From: Nitrosomonas sp.
GTDB taxonomy: Bacteria > Pseudomonadota > Gammaproteobacteria > Burkholderiales > Nitrosomonadaceae
DNA: 64,000 bases
Direction of reading: 5' to 3'
Assembly: GCA_024281825.1 (NCBI GenBank)
Contig: JAMWZY010000002.1
Location: forward strand, 310,001 to 374,000
Shown here: piece after piece, positions 1-9,709 of the stretch
Position numbering within the stretch: the first letter of the stretch is position 1
Layout of the letters: each line of letters starts with the position of its first letter
Notes under the pieces: model-generated
The model's database searches: none
The model's input: only the letters and a program-made list of their open reading frames with translations
Told to the model about the DNA's origin: nothing
Made by a program: the position numbers and the translations under genes

Positions 1-1
1 A

Positions 2-691
2 AAAGACCCACTCACTACCAATGAAGTCAATATTACTGGCTTCGTTAACATGATCACTGCTGCAAAAGACGCACACATTAAAACATTTGTATACGCTTCA
101 TCGTCTTCTGTTTACGGCAGTGAACCCACGCTACCCAAAATTGAAAATCGCGTAGGAGAGCCGCTCTCACCTTATGCGGTAACAAAAAAAACAAATGAGC
201 TATATGCCTCTGTCTTTCATGAGCTATATGGCATGCAAGTCATTGGTTTTAGATATTTTAATGTATTTGGACCAAGACAAGATCCAAATGGTCCCTATGC
301 AGCTGTTATACCACTTTTCATCAAAGGCATACTCGACAAAACACCTGTTTATATCAATGGTGATGGTGAACAAACTCGTGACTTTACGTTTGTGGATAAT
401 GCCGTACAAGCCAATATTCGCGGCCTGTTTTGTGAAAATCAGCAAGCTTTTGGTAAAGTGATCAATGTAGCTGTGGGTGAAAAATTTACCGTAAACTATA
501 TGTACGATGCAATCAAGGGTATGTTGCAATCTCAGCACGAAGCAACTCATCGTGCTCCACGTGCTGGAGATATCCGCAATTCCTTAGCAGATACTTCATT
601 AGCTCATGCCTTGATTGGATATACCCCAACACATCGTTTTATGGATGGATTGAAAGAAACCGTAAATTTCTTTGTAAAAATTTATCAGTAG
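2..691 (+). CDS. NAD-dependent sugar epimerase (UDP-GlcNAc 4-epimerase-like), 5' truncated
   Basis: This is the C-terminal 229 residues of an extended short-chain dehydrogenase that interconverts UDP-sugars for surface polysaccharide. The frame is open from base 2, so the start and the Rossmann GxxGxxG motif lie outside the window; the first internal Met is at 50. Visible motifs are the ASSSSVYG stretch (catalytic Ser region), the YxxxK pair in SPYAVTK, the RYFNVFGPRQDP motif and INGDGEQTRDF, all typical of WbpP/Gne-type UDP-N-acetylglucosamine 4-epimerases. The neighbouring genes do not help to fix the substrate. The epimerase family assignment is firm; the exact sugar is inferred. Confidence 0.85.
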   Translation, partial: KDPLTTNEVNITGFVNMITAAKDAHIKTFVYASSSSVYGSEPTLPKIENRVGEPLSPYAVTKKTNELYASVFHELYGMQVIGFRYFNVFGPRQDPNGPYAAVIPLFIKGILDKTPVYINGDGEQTRDFTFVDNAVQANIRGLFCENQQAFGKVINVAVGEKFTVNYMYDAIKGMLQSQHEATHRAPRAGDIRNSLADTSLAHALIGYTPTHRFMDGLKETVNFFVKIYQ

Positions 692-707
692 CTTCTTAAG
701 CCAGAAA

Positions 708-724
708 CCTCGTTTAAATCGAGG
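708..724. terminator. weak hairpin between convergent genes
   Basis: CCTCG and CGAGG arms pair around a 7-nt AT-rich loop, 17 nt after the epimerase stop and 20 nt before the end of the convergent smbP gene. The position suits a bidirectional terminator, but the stem is only 5 bp and there is no clean T run. Confidence 0.35.
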
Positions 725-744
725 GATCTAGCTTGGATTTAAAA

Positions 745-1098
745 TTAACTGCCAGCAGATTGTTGTAAGTGAATCAAAGCTTCACTCACATGCTTGGTAG
801 CTTCATCTGCATGATTTTGTTTGGCGTGCTCAATAGCTTCATTCAGATGCTTAACAGATTCAGAAGCGTGTTGTTTATTGGCACCTGAAAGTTCATTCTC
901 TGCAGCTTCTGCATGTTTCAAACTTTCTTCTGCATGCTCCAACAACACTTTAGTATGACCTGCTTTCCCATGAGTTTGGGCAGATTCTGCATGCTTTATT
1001 GCTTCTGCAGTATGTGGATTGATATCTGCAGCAACCAGCGGAAAACTAATAAGAAGTGTGATGATCGGGATTATCAGTAATGATTTAATGCGTTTCAT
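745..1098 (-). CDS. smbP: small metal-binding protein SmbP precursor
   Basis: This is a 117-residue periplasmic protein with an N-terminal signal peptide (about residues 1-24, ending LVAA) followed by about 93 residues of repeating helical units with regularly spaced HAE/HAK/KHA histidines. SmbP is known from Nitrosomonas europaea as a small, His-rich, copper-binding periplasmic protein of the same size and layout. The start at 1098 is preferred over an upstream in-frame Met at 1149 because MKRIKS begins a normal signal peptide and an AAGGA site lies just upstream. The likely role is periplasmic copper binding. It appears to be a single-gene unit, convergent with the epimerase. Confidence 0.85.
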   Translation of the reverse strand: MKRIKSLLIIPIITLLISFPLVAADINPHTAEAIKHAESAQTHGKAGHTKVLLEHAEESLKHAEAAENELSGANKQHASESVKHLNEAIEHAKQNHADEATKHVSEALIHLQQSAGS

Positions 1099-1248
1099 AA
1101 GCCTATCCTTTTTATACTCGGTTATTGAAAGAAAGAATTCGCTATTCAACCTCCTAACTCACAGTGAACAGTGTAATTCTATAGAAATAGACTAATATGA
1201 TTAACAGTAGTTCAAATTAATTTCCCATAACCCATTCAATATTAACCA

Positions 1249-2016
1249 TTATTTTAACAAGCCATTAAGAATATCGTAATCAATCCATTGCTGTTTGAAG
1301 GTTTTTCCACTGATTTGTATAAACGGTTTTTCTGGCTCACCTAAATCTGACAAAATTGCTAGCGCGCCAGAAAAATTTTGCGAATGCGTGTAACTGTTGA
1401 CTGTAATCAATGTTAGCAGATTTGCCGCCATTGCTGACTTTAAACCATTCTCAGAATCTTCAATTGCAATACATTGCTGCGCATCTAATTTAAGCTGGTT
1501 CAATACCCAGTGATAAATATCAGGAGCAGGTTTCTTCATCGGCACAATATCTCCGGCACCAATCACATCAAACCAATCAATGGATCCTTCTCCAAGGGTG
1601 GATTTTAGTAATGAAGTAACATTTTCCAGCGTGGTGGTTGTAGCGATGGCTAACATTATTTTTTTGTCACGCAGCTCATGGATCAATCGGACCACTCCTG
1701 GCCGTAGCGGAATACTGCCTTTTTCCATGAGCATTTCATAAAACCCTGTTTTGGCTTTATGCAAGTGTGCGATCCAATCTTTCAAATCATTTCTGTCCAA
1801 TAATCCCGGGGAGTATTTTTCAATGTAATAGCGAATACGTTCTTTACCACCCGTTATTTGTAACAATTCACCATAAAGCTCGATACTCCACTGCCAGTTC
1901 AACCCATTTTCTTTGAATGCCTGATTAAAAGCGACACGATGACCATCTTGTTCGGTATCCGCTAGAGTTCCATCAACGTCAAATAAAACAGCTTGCAAAG
2001 TATTACCAAAATTCAT
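1249..2016 (-). CDS. cbbY: HAD-superfamily phosphatase, CbbY type
   Basis: This 255-residue HAD hydrolase has the phosphoaspartate motif DVDGT (Asp13 and Asp15) near the N-terminus, a cap domain after it, a TTT motif II region, Lys in KKPAPD, and the acidic motif IEDSENG. The CbbY/CbbZ/GpH family removes phosphate from sugar phosphates; CbbY proteins act on xylulose-1,5-bisphosphate, an inhibitor of Rubisco, which would fit an autotroph. It is the last gene of a leftward run after nadA and sua5 (22-bp gap). The HAD assignment is certain; the substrate is inferred from similarity to CbbY. Confidence 0.8.
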   Translation of the reverse strand: MNFGNTLQAVLFDVDGTLADTEQDGHRVAFNQAFKENGLNWQWSIELYGELLQITGGKERIRYYIEKYSPGLLDRNDLKDWIAHLHKAKTGFYEMLMEKGSIPLRPGVVRLIHELRDKKIMLAIATTTTLENVTSLLKSTLGEGSIDWFDVIGAGDIVPMKKPAPDIYHWVLNQLKLDAQQCIAIEDSENGLKSAMAANLLTLITVNSYTHSQNFSGALAILSDLGEPEKPFIQISGKTFKQQWIDYDILNGLLK

Positions 2017-2038
2017 ACGAATTTACCTCAAAATAAAC

Positions 2039-3073
2039 TTATATTGTGCGATGACTAGCTCGCTGGAGACGATCCTCAATAGCTAGCCAACTGGGGTGAT
2101 CAGGCACCATTTCAACTAATAAATAATCAAACCCTGCCTGATCCAATTGATGCAAAATCGCATATAACTCCCTACCATAAGATTCTGGATCATTGGGCAT
2201 GGAGCAATATTGCAGGTATTCATTTTGCTGCAAAGGTGGTTGTTGAATAGTCGACCAAGTAATAACCATCGTTTTTAGCTGCCGGTTCGTCAATTTTTTC
2301 GCGTACTGCCACAGTTGTTCTGTCACACACAATTTGAGCGGTGTCGTCGGTGCATAGTGCGAAGGTAACGATCCTGGCACGCGAGTTTTGGATGAATCTA
2401 CTCGATTCATCATACTAATCGAAGCACCGAATGCTGATTCGAGTTCAGCCAAAGTAATTCCACCCGGCCTAAGCACTTTAGGGTTATCGCCCACAAAACT
2501 AACTATCGTGCTTTCCAAGCCGACTGTACACGACCCTCCATCTAAAATCATGTTGACCTCCGAACCCAACTCTTTCTGCACGTGCGCTGCCGTAGTTGGA
2601 CTGATCCGACCAAAACGATTAGCAGAAGGTGCAGCGAGCGCTTTCCCTGGCCCTAGAGATCGAAGCAAGGCCAATGCAATAGGGTGACCGGGAACACGTA
2701 TTCCCACAGTGTCTTGCCCACCCGTTACAACATCCGACACACGTCGGTTGCGCTTCAGAATCAAAGTCAATGGCCCAGGCCAGAATTGTGTTGCGAGCTT
2801 TAAAGCAGCATCCGGTATTGCTTGTGCCCATTCGGCTAGATGCGAAAAATCAGCGATATGCACTATCAGAGGATGATTCACTGGTCTTTGTTTGATACGA
2901 TAAATATTGCTAACCGCTTTGATATTTGTTGCATCAGCACCAAGGCCATAAACTGTTTCTGTCGGAAAAGCGACTACTCCACCCGCATTTAAGATATCCA
3001 CGGCACGAGAAACTTGTTCGCGCTGCTGCCTCGTAATAACAGCATTTTCCAAGGAAAAAGATACGCCTCTCAT
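2039..3073 (-). CDS. sua5: L-threonylcarbamoyladenylate synthase, Sua5 type
   Basis: The product makes threonylcarbamoyl-AMP from threonine, bicarbonate and ATP for the t6A37 modification of ANN-decoding tRNAs. The YrdC/TsaC core spans about residues 15-210 with the AFPTETVYGLGADA motif and SANRFGRISPT. A C-terminal Sua5 domain (about residues 235-344) makes it the long form rather than the short TsaC form. It lies 13 bp after nadA and 22 bp before cbbY, consistent with co-transcription. The start at 3073 leaves a short N-terminal tail; a start slightly further in is possible. Confidence 0.9.
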   Translation of the reverse strand: MRGVSFSLENAVITRQQREQVSRAVDILNAGGVVAFPTETVYGLGADATNIKAVSNIYRIKQRPVNHPLIVHIADFSHLAEWAQAIPDAALKLATQFWPGPLTLILKRNRRVSDVVTGGQDTVGIRVPGHPIALALLRSLGPGKALAAPSANRFGRISPTTAAHVQKELGSEVNMILDGGSCTVGLESTIVSFVGDNPKVLRPGGITLAELESAFGASISMMNRVDSSKTRVPGSLPSHYAPTTPLKLCVTEQLWQYAKKLTNRQLKTMVITWSTIQQPPLQQNEYLQYCSMPNDPESYGRELYAILHQLDQAGFDYLLVEMVPDHPSWLAIEDRLQRASHRTI

Positions 3074-3086
3074 TGCATGAATAAAA

Positions 3087-4184
3087 CTATGAAATCTTCA
3101 GCATTCGATCCAATGATAATTTGGCAAGCTTAGCCTCATCTTCTGGCACTTTGATTTGATTAACCACATTACCATTGACTAGATTTTCCAATGTCCAAGC
3201 CAGATGCTGTGGATCAATGCGCGCCATGGTTGAGCACATACACACCATCGGTGACATAAATTGAATGATCTTTCCTTGCGGTTTAAACTCCTCAGTAATT
3301 CGACTAACCAGATTCAGCTCGGTACCAACTAACCAACGCGTATTATTTGGCGCCTCGGCAATGGTTCTAATAATGTATTCTGTAGAGCCAACAAAATCAG
3401 ACGCCTTACAAACTTCAAAGCTGCACTCTGGGTGGGAAATAACAATGCCATCTGGATACTGATTACGAAACCGAATAATGTGATGTGGTTGGAACATTTG
3501 ATGAACCGAGCAATGACCTTTCCACAGTAAAATCTTGGCTTTCTGAATTTGCTCAGGCGTGAGCCCTCCTAAAGGTTCATCAAAATTCCATACCACCATT
3601 TCATCCAAAGGAATACCCAACTGATGACCACTCCAGCGTCCTAAATGTTGATCTGGAAAAAACAACACCTTTTCTCGCTGCTTAAAAGACCATTGCAATA
3701 CTTTACCGGCATTGCTGGAAGTACATACAATTCCACCGTGTTCACCACAGAAGGCTTTCAGATCCGCCGCCGAATTAATGTAGGTTACCGGTGTAATTTT
3801 TTCATCGGGATTCAACACATCCGCTAAATCACGCCAAGCCCGCTCTACATTCGACAAACTCGCCATATCCGCCATTGAACAACCTGCGGACATATCAGGT
3901 AAAATAGCCACTTGTTGTGGGCTAGAAAGAATATCCGCAACTTCTGCCATAAAATGCACACCGCAGAAAACTAGGTAATCTGCATCGGTTTGCGCCGCCA
4001 GAAATGAAAGCTTCAAGGAATCGCCCGTCAAATCTGCATGCCGATAGACGTCAGCACGTTGATAGTGATGTGCCAAAACAACCGCACGCTTACCGAGCAT
4101 TTTTTTGGCTTCGATGATACGCTGAGCACACACCTCATCTTGTAGCAAATCATAGTGTTCAAAATCAATTGCTTCATGCTGCAT
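3087..4184 (-). CDS. nadA: quinolinate synthase A
   Basis: This 365-residue enzyme condenses iminoaspartate with dihydroxyacetone phosphate to quinolinate in de novo NAD synthesis. It has the LAHHYQRADV motif near the N-terminus, conserved CGVHFMAE, HPECSFEV and a C-terminal VCMCSTM segment; cysteines in such segments carry the oxygen-sensitive [4Fe-4S] cluster in the family. Length fits the proteobacterial form. It is the first gene of the leftward nadA-sua5-cbbY run. No nadB or nadC is nearby. Confidence 0.95.
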   Translation of the reverse strand: MQHEAIDFEHYDLLQDEVCAQRIIEAKKMLGKRAVVLAHHYQRADVYRHADLTGDSLKLSFLAAQTDADYLVFCGVHFMAEVADILSSPQQVAILPDMSAGCSMADMASLSNVERAWRDLADVLNPDEKITPVTYINSAADLKAFCGEHGGIVCTSSNAGKVLQWSFKQREKVLFFPDQHLGRWSGHQLGIPLDEMVVWNFDEPLGGLTPEQIQKAKILLWKGHCSVHQMFQPHHIIRFRNQYPDGIVISHPECSFEVCKASDFVGSTEYIIRTIAEAPNNTRWLVGTELNLVSRITEEFKPQGKIIQFMSPMVCMCSTMARIDPQHLAWTLENLVNGNVVNQIKVPEDEAKLAKLSLDRMLKIS

Positions 4185-4417
4185 AATGTTTATTTACTTC
4201 CAGTAATGGCTGAAATGGTGCACATTATCATATTAAGGTACAGATTCAAATGCGCTATTTAAAGGTCAATATAAAAGAAAAGATGAACTCATCATAAAAG
4301 TAAAAATATCCGGTTCTGATATAATTCGTACCATGCAAAACTTTGAATAGTCTTAAGTTGTGTTGAATAAATTAATTTTACAGCAATCGCCAAACCAACC
4401 ATTTCTCTTTATCTAAT

Positions 4418-4996
4418 ATGATTAAATATTCCCATGTTAGTTTTCCTCTAGCGGTGTTTATTTTTCTCGCGCTGCTAGCGTTATGGTTGGATCAGATTTC
4501 TCGACCTTATGAATCCATCAACGGTAAAGGCATGTTTCATAATCCTGATTATATTATTGAAGGGGTATCGGGCATTCAAATGAATCATATACAAGCCAAT
4601 CGTAGAAATTTCTCGGCGGAAACGTTATCGCATTATTTTGAAGAGAATGTTACGCGTATGCAGCAGGTCAGTTTTGTAAACTCTGGACAAGGCAAGCCTG
4701 TGTTTCGCTTACAAGCCGATATTGCAGAAATTAGAGATAGAAACAAAAATATTTATTTGAAAGAAAACATCATCGCCATTCGCGGCACTGAGAATGAAAA
4801 AAATCAAATTACTTTGACAACCGATTTTCTATATCTTATTCCTGATGAAAGCATGATCATCACAAACCACGCAGTAACGATTACTAAATTAGGCTCTACA
4901 ATCAGTGCCATCGGAATGGAATTAGATAATCAAACCGGTATTCTGCAGCTCCTATCTAGCGTAAAAGCCATTAACTTCAAACCATCATCAAAATAA
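4418..4996 (+). CDS. lptC: LPS export ABC transporter periplasmic protein LptC
   Basis: This 192-residue bitopic inner-membrane protein has one N-terminal transmembrane segment (about residues 9-26) and a periplasmic beta-jellyroll domain of the LptC/DUF1239 family. LptC passes lipopolysaccharide from the LptB2FG transporter to LptA. It overlaps lptA by a single base (the last A of TAA is the A of ATG), so the two are translationally coupled. Sequence conservation in this family is low; the assignment rests on topology, length and the lptA-lptB context. Confidence 0.85.
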   Translation: MIKYSHVSFPLAVFIFLALLALWLDQISRPYESINGKGMFHNPDYIIEGVSGIQMNHIQANRRNFSAETLSHYFEENVTRMQQVSFVNSGQGKPVFRLQADIAEIRDRNKNIYLKENIIAIRGTENEKNQITLTTDFLYLIPDESMIITNHAVTITKLGSTISAIGMELDNQTGILQLLSSVKAINFKPSSK

Positions 4997-5526
4997 TGAA
5001 ATTATTTTTTACGGCTTGTGCTTTGTCATTTTTTATTACCACTAACGTATTGGCTGAAAAAGCCGATCGAAATAAACCGATACATCTTGAAGCAGATCGA
5101 GCGACAGTTGAAGACGTTAATCGCAAAGAATCCACCCGTATCAGTACATTTATTGGCAATGTCATCCTCACCCAAGGCACGCTACGCATTAAAGCGGACA
5201 AATTAGTCATGAAAGAAGATGTCAATGGCTTCCGTCATGCCACCGCTACTGGGAATTTAGTCACCTTCCGCCAAAAACGTGATGGTTTGAATGAATATGT
5301 CGAGGGTTGGAGTGAGCGCGCCGAATACGATAGTAAAGCTGACAAAATTGAATTATTCCGTCGTGCTCGCTTGAAACGTGGCGAAGATGAAGTAAACGGA
5401 GACTACATTTCTTATGAAATGAGCAATGAATTTTTCAAAGTGATCGGAAATGATAATCGAAATATCGAATCAGCTCCTGACAAAAGAGTGCGTATCACCA
5501 TTCAACCCAAGAATAAATCAGAATAG
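4996..5526 (+). CDS. lptA: LPS transport periplasmic protein LptA
   Basis: This 176-residue protein has a signal peptide (about residues 1-21, cut near VLA-EKA) and an OstA-like beta-jellyroll with the usual IHLEADRATVED start and GNVILTQGTLRIKADKL segment. LptA molecules form the periplasmic bridge that carries lipopolysaccharide to LptDE. It is coupled to lptC upstream and lies 37 bp before lptB. Confidence 0.92.
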   Translation: MKLFFTACALSFFITTNVLAEKADRNKPIHLEADRATVEDVNRKESTRISTFIGNVILTQGTLRIKADKLVMKEDVNGFRHATATGNLVTFRQKRDGLNEYVEGWSERAEYDSKADKIELFRRARLKRGEDEVNGDYISYEMSNEFFKVIGNDNRNIESAPDKRVRITIQPKNKSE

Positions 5527-5563
5527 TTAACCTACACGGCATCGAAATAAGCGGTAATCTGGA

Positions 5564-6286
5564 ATGAGTGAATTAAAAGCAAATCAGCTGAAGAAAAATT
5601 ACAAATCACGCACCGTAGTTAAAGATGTATCTTTTTCGCTGAATAGCGGTGAAGTCGTTGGACTACTCGGACCCAACGGTGCTGGCAAAACCACTTGCTT
5701 TTATATGGTCGTCGGACTTGTTAGTTTGGATGGCGGCGAAATAACATTGGATGACATTGACCTTAGCCGCTTACCCATTCATCAACGCGCAAAACTTGGT
5801 CTAAGCTACTTACCACAAGAAACTTCTATCTTCCGACGCTTAACCGTTGAAGAGAATATTCTGGGGGTATTGGAATTACAAAACTTTGAAGAGGACGAAA
5901 AACAACGCCATTTAGATAGCCTATTAAACGATTTACATATCTCACATTTGCGTAATAATTCCGCCATGAGTTTGTCTGGTGGTGAGCGTCGACGTGTTGA
6001 AATTGCTCGTGCTCTGGCATCGCAACCAAGATTTATCTTGTTAGATGAACCTTTTGCTGGTGTTGATCCAATTGCCGTCATCGACATTCAAAAAGTTGTT
6101 GCTTTCCTCAGGCAACTCAATATTGGCGTCTTGATTACTGATCATAATGTTCGAGAAACTTTAGGCATCTGCGATCGGGCTTATATCATCAGTGAAGGGC
6201 ATGTACTGGCGAAAGGCAAACCTGAGGAAATCATTCATGATGAGCGAGTCAGAGCAGTTTATTTGGGTGAGCACTTTAGACTGTAA
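5564..6286 (+). CDS. lptB: LPS export ABC transporter ATP-binding protein LptB
   Basis: This 240-residue ABC ATPase powers LPS extraction from the inner membrane with LptFG. Walker A is GPNGAGKTT, the Q-loop is in [10 protein letters not shown], the signature is LSGGERRR and Walker B is [13 protein letters not shown]. It follows lptCA and precedes rpoN, a gene order conserved in many proteobacteria. The membrane partners lptF and lptG are not in this window. Confidence 0.95.
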   Translation: MSELKANQLKKNYKSRTVVKDVSFSLNSGEVVGLLGPNGAGKTTCFYMVVGLVSLDGGEITLDDIDLSRLPIHQRAKLGLSYLPQETSIFRRLTVEENILGVLELQNFEEDEKQRHLDSLLNDLHISHLRNNSAMSLSGGERRRVEIARALASQPRFILLDEPFAGVDPIAVIDIQKVVAFLRQLNIGVLITDHNVRETLGICDRAYIISEGHVLAKGKPEEIIHDERVRAVYLGEHFRL

Positions 6287-6338
6287 CATAATGAATGAAC
6301 CCGTGAATTTTTAATATAATGGCCATTCTATTGGAATC

Positions 6339-7787
6339 ATGAAACCAGCACTGCAACTAAAGCTTTCGCATCAACTTAAACTGACACCTCAACTGCAGCA
6401 ATCGATACGATTGTTACAGCTCTCTACTATTGAGTTGAGTGAAGAAGTCGAACGAATTGTGCAAGAAAATCCGTTGCTGGAATTGCAGGATACTCAACGA
6501 ACACCAGCGAATGATGATTACTCAGGGGCTGAGTCTAGCAATCATGAAACCAACGGCGAGAGCAAAGCTGCTGAAACACCGCCCCCTGAGAATTCGAATA
6601 CAAGCGACGAAGAACATGATAGCGGCACGGAATGGCAACAAGAAGATTTCTCAACATACCAGGCTTCAGATGACGATGATTACGATGGACCTCAAGTCCC
6701 TGCGAAGCCTATCACTTTGCGAGAACATTTACTTTCGCAAGTCGCTTGCTCACAAAGAATTTCCGAATTCACCCAGAAAATTATTACCCTGCTGATTGAT
6801 AGTTTGAATGATGACGGCTACCTAACGCAATCTTTGGATGAGTTGAATACACTCTTACCGCCTGAATTAGAAATCGATCCAAATGATCTGGAAATTGCTT
6901 TGAAGGATTTACAAGCTCTTGACCCAGTTGGCGTAGGCGCACGCAATTTACAAGAATGCCTGCTCATACAACTGCAAGCCATGCCTGAAAAAACACCTTA
7001 TCGAAACGAAGCTTTTAAAATTGTTGCAGAGCATTTACATATCTGGGCATCCCATGACTACGGCCAAATTAAAAAATTACTGGGATGCGATGATAAGTCA
7101 CTACAAGCAATTCAGAAGTTAATCACGCATTTAAATCCCAAACCTGGCGCAGAATTTAACGCATCGGTTGAACGATATGTTATACCTGACATTATTATAA
7201 AAAAGAAAAATAGTGTTTGGGTTGCAGAGCTTAATATGGCTGCTTTACCGCGCCTTAATATTAATCATCTGTATGCTAACATATTGAAACAAAATGGCGC
7301 CGCCAATAACCTGTCAAGCCAATTGACTGAAGCTAAGTGGTTGATTAAGAATATTCAACAACGCTCACAAACAATCTTGCAAGTCGCTACTGCTGTTGCT
7401 ACGCGCCAGCAGCAATTTTTTGAACATGGAGAAGTAGCTATGCGGCCACTTGTTCTTAGAGAAATTGCGGAAATATTAAATCTACACGAATCAACGGTTT
7501 CACGGGTGACAACACAGAAATTTATGCATACACCGCGTGGTATTTTTGAACTTAAATATTTCTTTGGCAGTCATTTGGCAACAGATACTGGAGGCGCTTG
7601 CTCGGCCACGGCGATTCGCGCACTGATTAAGGAATTAGTTAAACAAGAAAATACTAAAAAACCTTTAAGTGATAGTAAAATCGCTGCAATTTTAACGCAA
7701 CAAGGAATCATCGTTGCACGCAGAACCATTACCAAGTACAGGGAAATATTACAAATCCCTCCAGCTAATCTTCGCAAATCATTTTAA
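6339..7787 (+). CDS. rpoN: RNA polymerase sigma-54 factor
   Basis: This 482-residue factor directs polymerase to -24/-12 promoters. The N-terminal Gln/Leu-rich activator-interacting region I (residues 1-50) is followed by an acidic, Glu/Asp-rich region II (about 55-115), the core-binding domain and the C-terminal DNA-binding part. The RpoN box appears as ARRTITKYRE close to the C-terminus. It sits between lptB and hpf, as in many proteobacteria. Confidence 0.96.
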   Translation: MKPALQLKLSHQLKLTPQLQQSIRLLQLSTIELSEEVERIVQENPLLELQDTQRTPANDDYSGAESSNHETNGESKAAETPPPENSNTSDEEHDSGTEWQQEDFSTYQASDDDDYDGPQVPAKPITLREHLLSQVACSQRISEFTQKIITLLIDSLNDDGYLTQSLDELNTLLPPELEIDPNDLEIALKDLQALDPVGVGARNLQECLLIQLQAMPEKTPYRNEAFKIVAEHLHIWASHDYGQIKKLLGCDDKSLQAIQKLITHLNPKPGAEFNASVERYVIPDIIIKKKNSVWVAELNMAALPRLNINHLYANILKQNGAANNLSSQLTEAKWLIKNIQQRSQTILQVATAVATRQQQFFEHGEVAMRPLVLREIAEILNLHESTVSRVTTQKFMHTPRGIFELKYFFGSHLATDTGGACSATAIRALIKELVKQENTKKPLSDSKIAAILTQQGIIVARRTITKYREILQIPPANLRKSF

Positions 7788-7805
7788 ATAGAATAAAGGA
7801 TCATT

Positions 7806-8132
7806 ATGAATCTTAAACTTATCGGCAATCATGTGGAAATTACCGAAGCATTGCGTGAATACGTCACTTCAAAAATCGGTAAAATTACACGGCATTTCGA
7901 TCATGTTATTGATGTCAGCGTCATCTTGTCGGTAGAAAAACTAATACAAAAAGCAGAAGCGAATATTCATATCCGAGGTAAAGATATTTTCGTCGAAACA
8001 GAAAGCGAAAATATGTATGCATCGATTGACAGTTTAGTCGACAAATTGGATAGACAGATACTGAAACATAAAGAGAAGAACCTTGAAAAACGCAATCATA
8101 GCGGATTAAAAGATCAGGATTTTGAATCTTAA
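7806..8132 (+). CDS. hpf: ribosome hibernation promoting factor (short HPF)
   Basis: This 108-residue protein of the S30AE family begins MNLKLIGNHVEITEALREYV, the usual start of short HPF, and lacks the C-terminal extension of long HPF. Such proteins bind the 30S decoding region and help form inactive 100S ribosomes in stationary phase. It is 18 bp after rpoN and 88 bp before ptsN, with an AAAGGA ribosome site upstream of its start. Confidence 0.93.
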   Translation: MNLKLIGNHVEITEALREYVTSKIGKITRHFDHVIDVSVILSVEKLIQKAEANIHIRGKDIFVETESENMYASIDSLVDKLDRQILKHKEKNLEKRNHSGLKDQDFES

Positions 8133-8220
8133 ACGTACTGAGTTCTTCTATAAAGACCGTCACGTACAAGTGTACCTAACAATATTCCGTCAAAATAATT
8201 ATTAAACAAACACATTCTTA

Positions 8221-8688
8221 ATGAATCTTATTTCTCAGCTACTCCCTCCAACCAATGTCATTGTTGATTTAGATGTTGCCAGCAAAAAAAGGGTGTTTGA
8301 ACAAGCCGGATTATTATTCGAAAACACGAAACAAATTGCACGCAGTCAGGTTTTTGAAAGCTTATTTGCCCGCGAAAAACTCGGTTCCACCGGTTTAGGG
8401 CAAGGTGTAGCTATCCCGCATGGTCGTATTAAAGGATTACGTGAGGCTGTGGCAGCATTGGTAACCTTAAAAGAACCGATTCCATTTGATGCCCCTGATG
8501 GTCAACCTGTCAATATTGCTTGTATTTTGCTCGTCCCAGAAAAAGCCACCGACCAGCATTTGCAGATCCTTAGTGAATTGGCACAAATGTTTAGTGACAA
8601 GCAATTTCGCGACAATCTTTTGCGTCACAGAGATGGCGCGGCAATCCACCAAATGATTGCTAACTGGAAACCGAATGTCACAAATTAG
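8221..8688 (+). CDS. ptsN: PTS IIA-like nitrogen regulatory protein
   Basis: This 155-residue EIIA-Ntr protein of the mannitol/fructose IIA fold has its active His in GQGVAIPHGRIKG. It takes phosphate from NPr/HPr and acts as a regulator rather than as a sugar transporter component. Its 3' end overlaps hprK by 14 bp, indicating coupling. No EI, HPr or EIIB/C gene is in the window. Confidence 0.93.
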   Translation: MNLISQLLPPTNVIVDLDVASKKRVFEQAGLLFENTKQIARSQVFESLFAREKLGSTGLGQGVAIPHGRIKGLREAVAALVTLKEPIPFDAPDGQPVNIACILLVPEKATDQHLQILSELAQMFSDKQFRDNLLRHRDGAAIHQMIANWKPNVTN

Positions 8689-9628
8689 TATCGCACAGTT
8701 ATTTGAAGACAAGAAAGAAAAACTCAAGCTCAGTTGGGTTTCTGGTTCCGAGGGAAGCAATAAATTACTGACAGACGATTCTGTCTTAAATACTGACAAA
8801 GAAGCTATTGGTTATTTGAACTTCATTCAGCCGGATTGGATTCAAGTATTAAATAGTGATGGAATCAATTATTTAAACCGGCTCGATACTCATACACTAG
8901 AAAAAAAAACCAACCAACTGATACAAAGTAATATGGTTTGCATCATTATTTCGGATAATGCGGAAGCACCCAAATCCATCCTTGCACTATCTAATGACGC
9001 CAACATCCCTTTACTCAGCTCACCCTATCCTAGCTCTGAGATCATCTGGGTAATCCGTACCTATCTCAGCAGTGTGCTTGCACCCTCTTGTATTTTGCAT
9101 GGTGTGCTGTTGGATGTATTAGGTATGGGTGTGTTGATCACGGGCGAAAGCGGCGTTGGTAAAAGTGAGTTAGCGCTTGAGCTTATTAGCCGCGGGCATG
9201 GTTTGGTTGCAGACGACATCGTGGAGTTGCGCCGCATTGCGCCTGAAACCCTTGAAGGGCGTTGTCCTCCAATGTTGAGAGATTATCTGGAAGTTCGTGG
9301 ATTAGGCATATTGAATATCCGCACTATTTTTGGCGAGACCGCGGTAAGACGCCGTAAAAACATGAAATTGATTGTCCATTTGCAAAACGGTACCTTTGGA
9401 GACCAAGTAGCGCCAGAGCGCCTACCGCTGAGTAATCTCAATCAAGACATCATGAATGTTGATATCCGCAAAGTGATCATTCCCGTTGCAGCAGGTCGCA
9501 ATTTAGCAGTTTTAGTGGAAGCGGCGGTACGAAATTACGTGTTACAGCTACGGGGTATCGATAGCACCAAAGATTTCATCGAACGACAAGAACGTGAAAT
9601 GGATAACTTCACGGAAACAAAAACATGA
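8675..9628 (+). CDS. hprK: HPr kinase/phosphorylase
   Basis: This 317-residue enzyme phosphorylates and dephosphorylates a serine of HPr-like proteins. The P-loop is GESGVGKSELALELI in the C-terminal half, followed by the ADDIVELRR and EVRGLGI segments typical of HprK. The start at 8675 (MSQISIAQLF) is chosen over an in-frame Met at 8657 because it gives the usual family N-terminus; it lies inside the 3' end of ptsN. In many betaproteobacteria rapZ follows hprK; here the next gene is ubiX. Confidence 0.93.
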   Translation: MSQISIAQLFEDKKEKLKLSWVSGSEGSNKLLTDDSVLNTDKEAIGYLNFIQPDWIQVLNSDGINYLNRLDTHTLEKKTNQLIQSNMVCIIISDNAEAPKSILALSNDANIPLLSSPYPSSEIIWVIRTYLSSVLAPSCILHGVLLDVLGMGVLITGESGVGKSELALELISRGHGLVADDIVELRRIAPETLEGRCPPMLRDYLEVRGLGILNIRTIFGETAVRRRKNMKLIVHLQNGTFGDQVAPERLPLSNLNQDIMNVDIRKVIIPVAAGRNLAVLVEAAVRNYVLQLRGIDSTKDFIERQEREMDNFTETKT

Positions 9629-9709
9629 ACACCAGGATAGCTCCACCCCATCAGCTATACGCTGCATTTCGCAAAATTTGAATGTCATTGATCCAGTGAG
9701 GTTCTTTAT

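Noticed and set aside
1099..1149. Longer SmbP start at 1149
   Set aside because: It would place 17 charged residues ahead of the signal peptide; the internal start has a good ribosome site and gives the known 117-residue length.
8657..8674. Earlier hprK start at 8657
   Set aside because: It adds six residues not typical of the family and deepens the overlap with ptsN.
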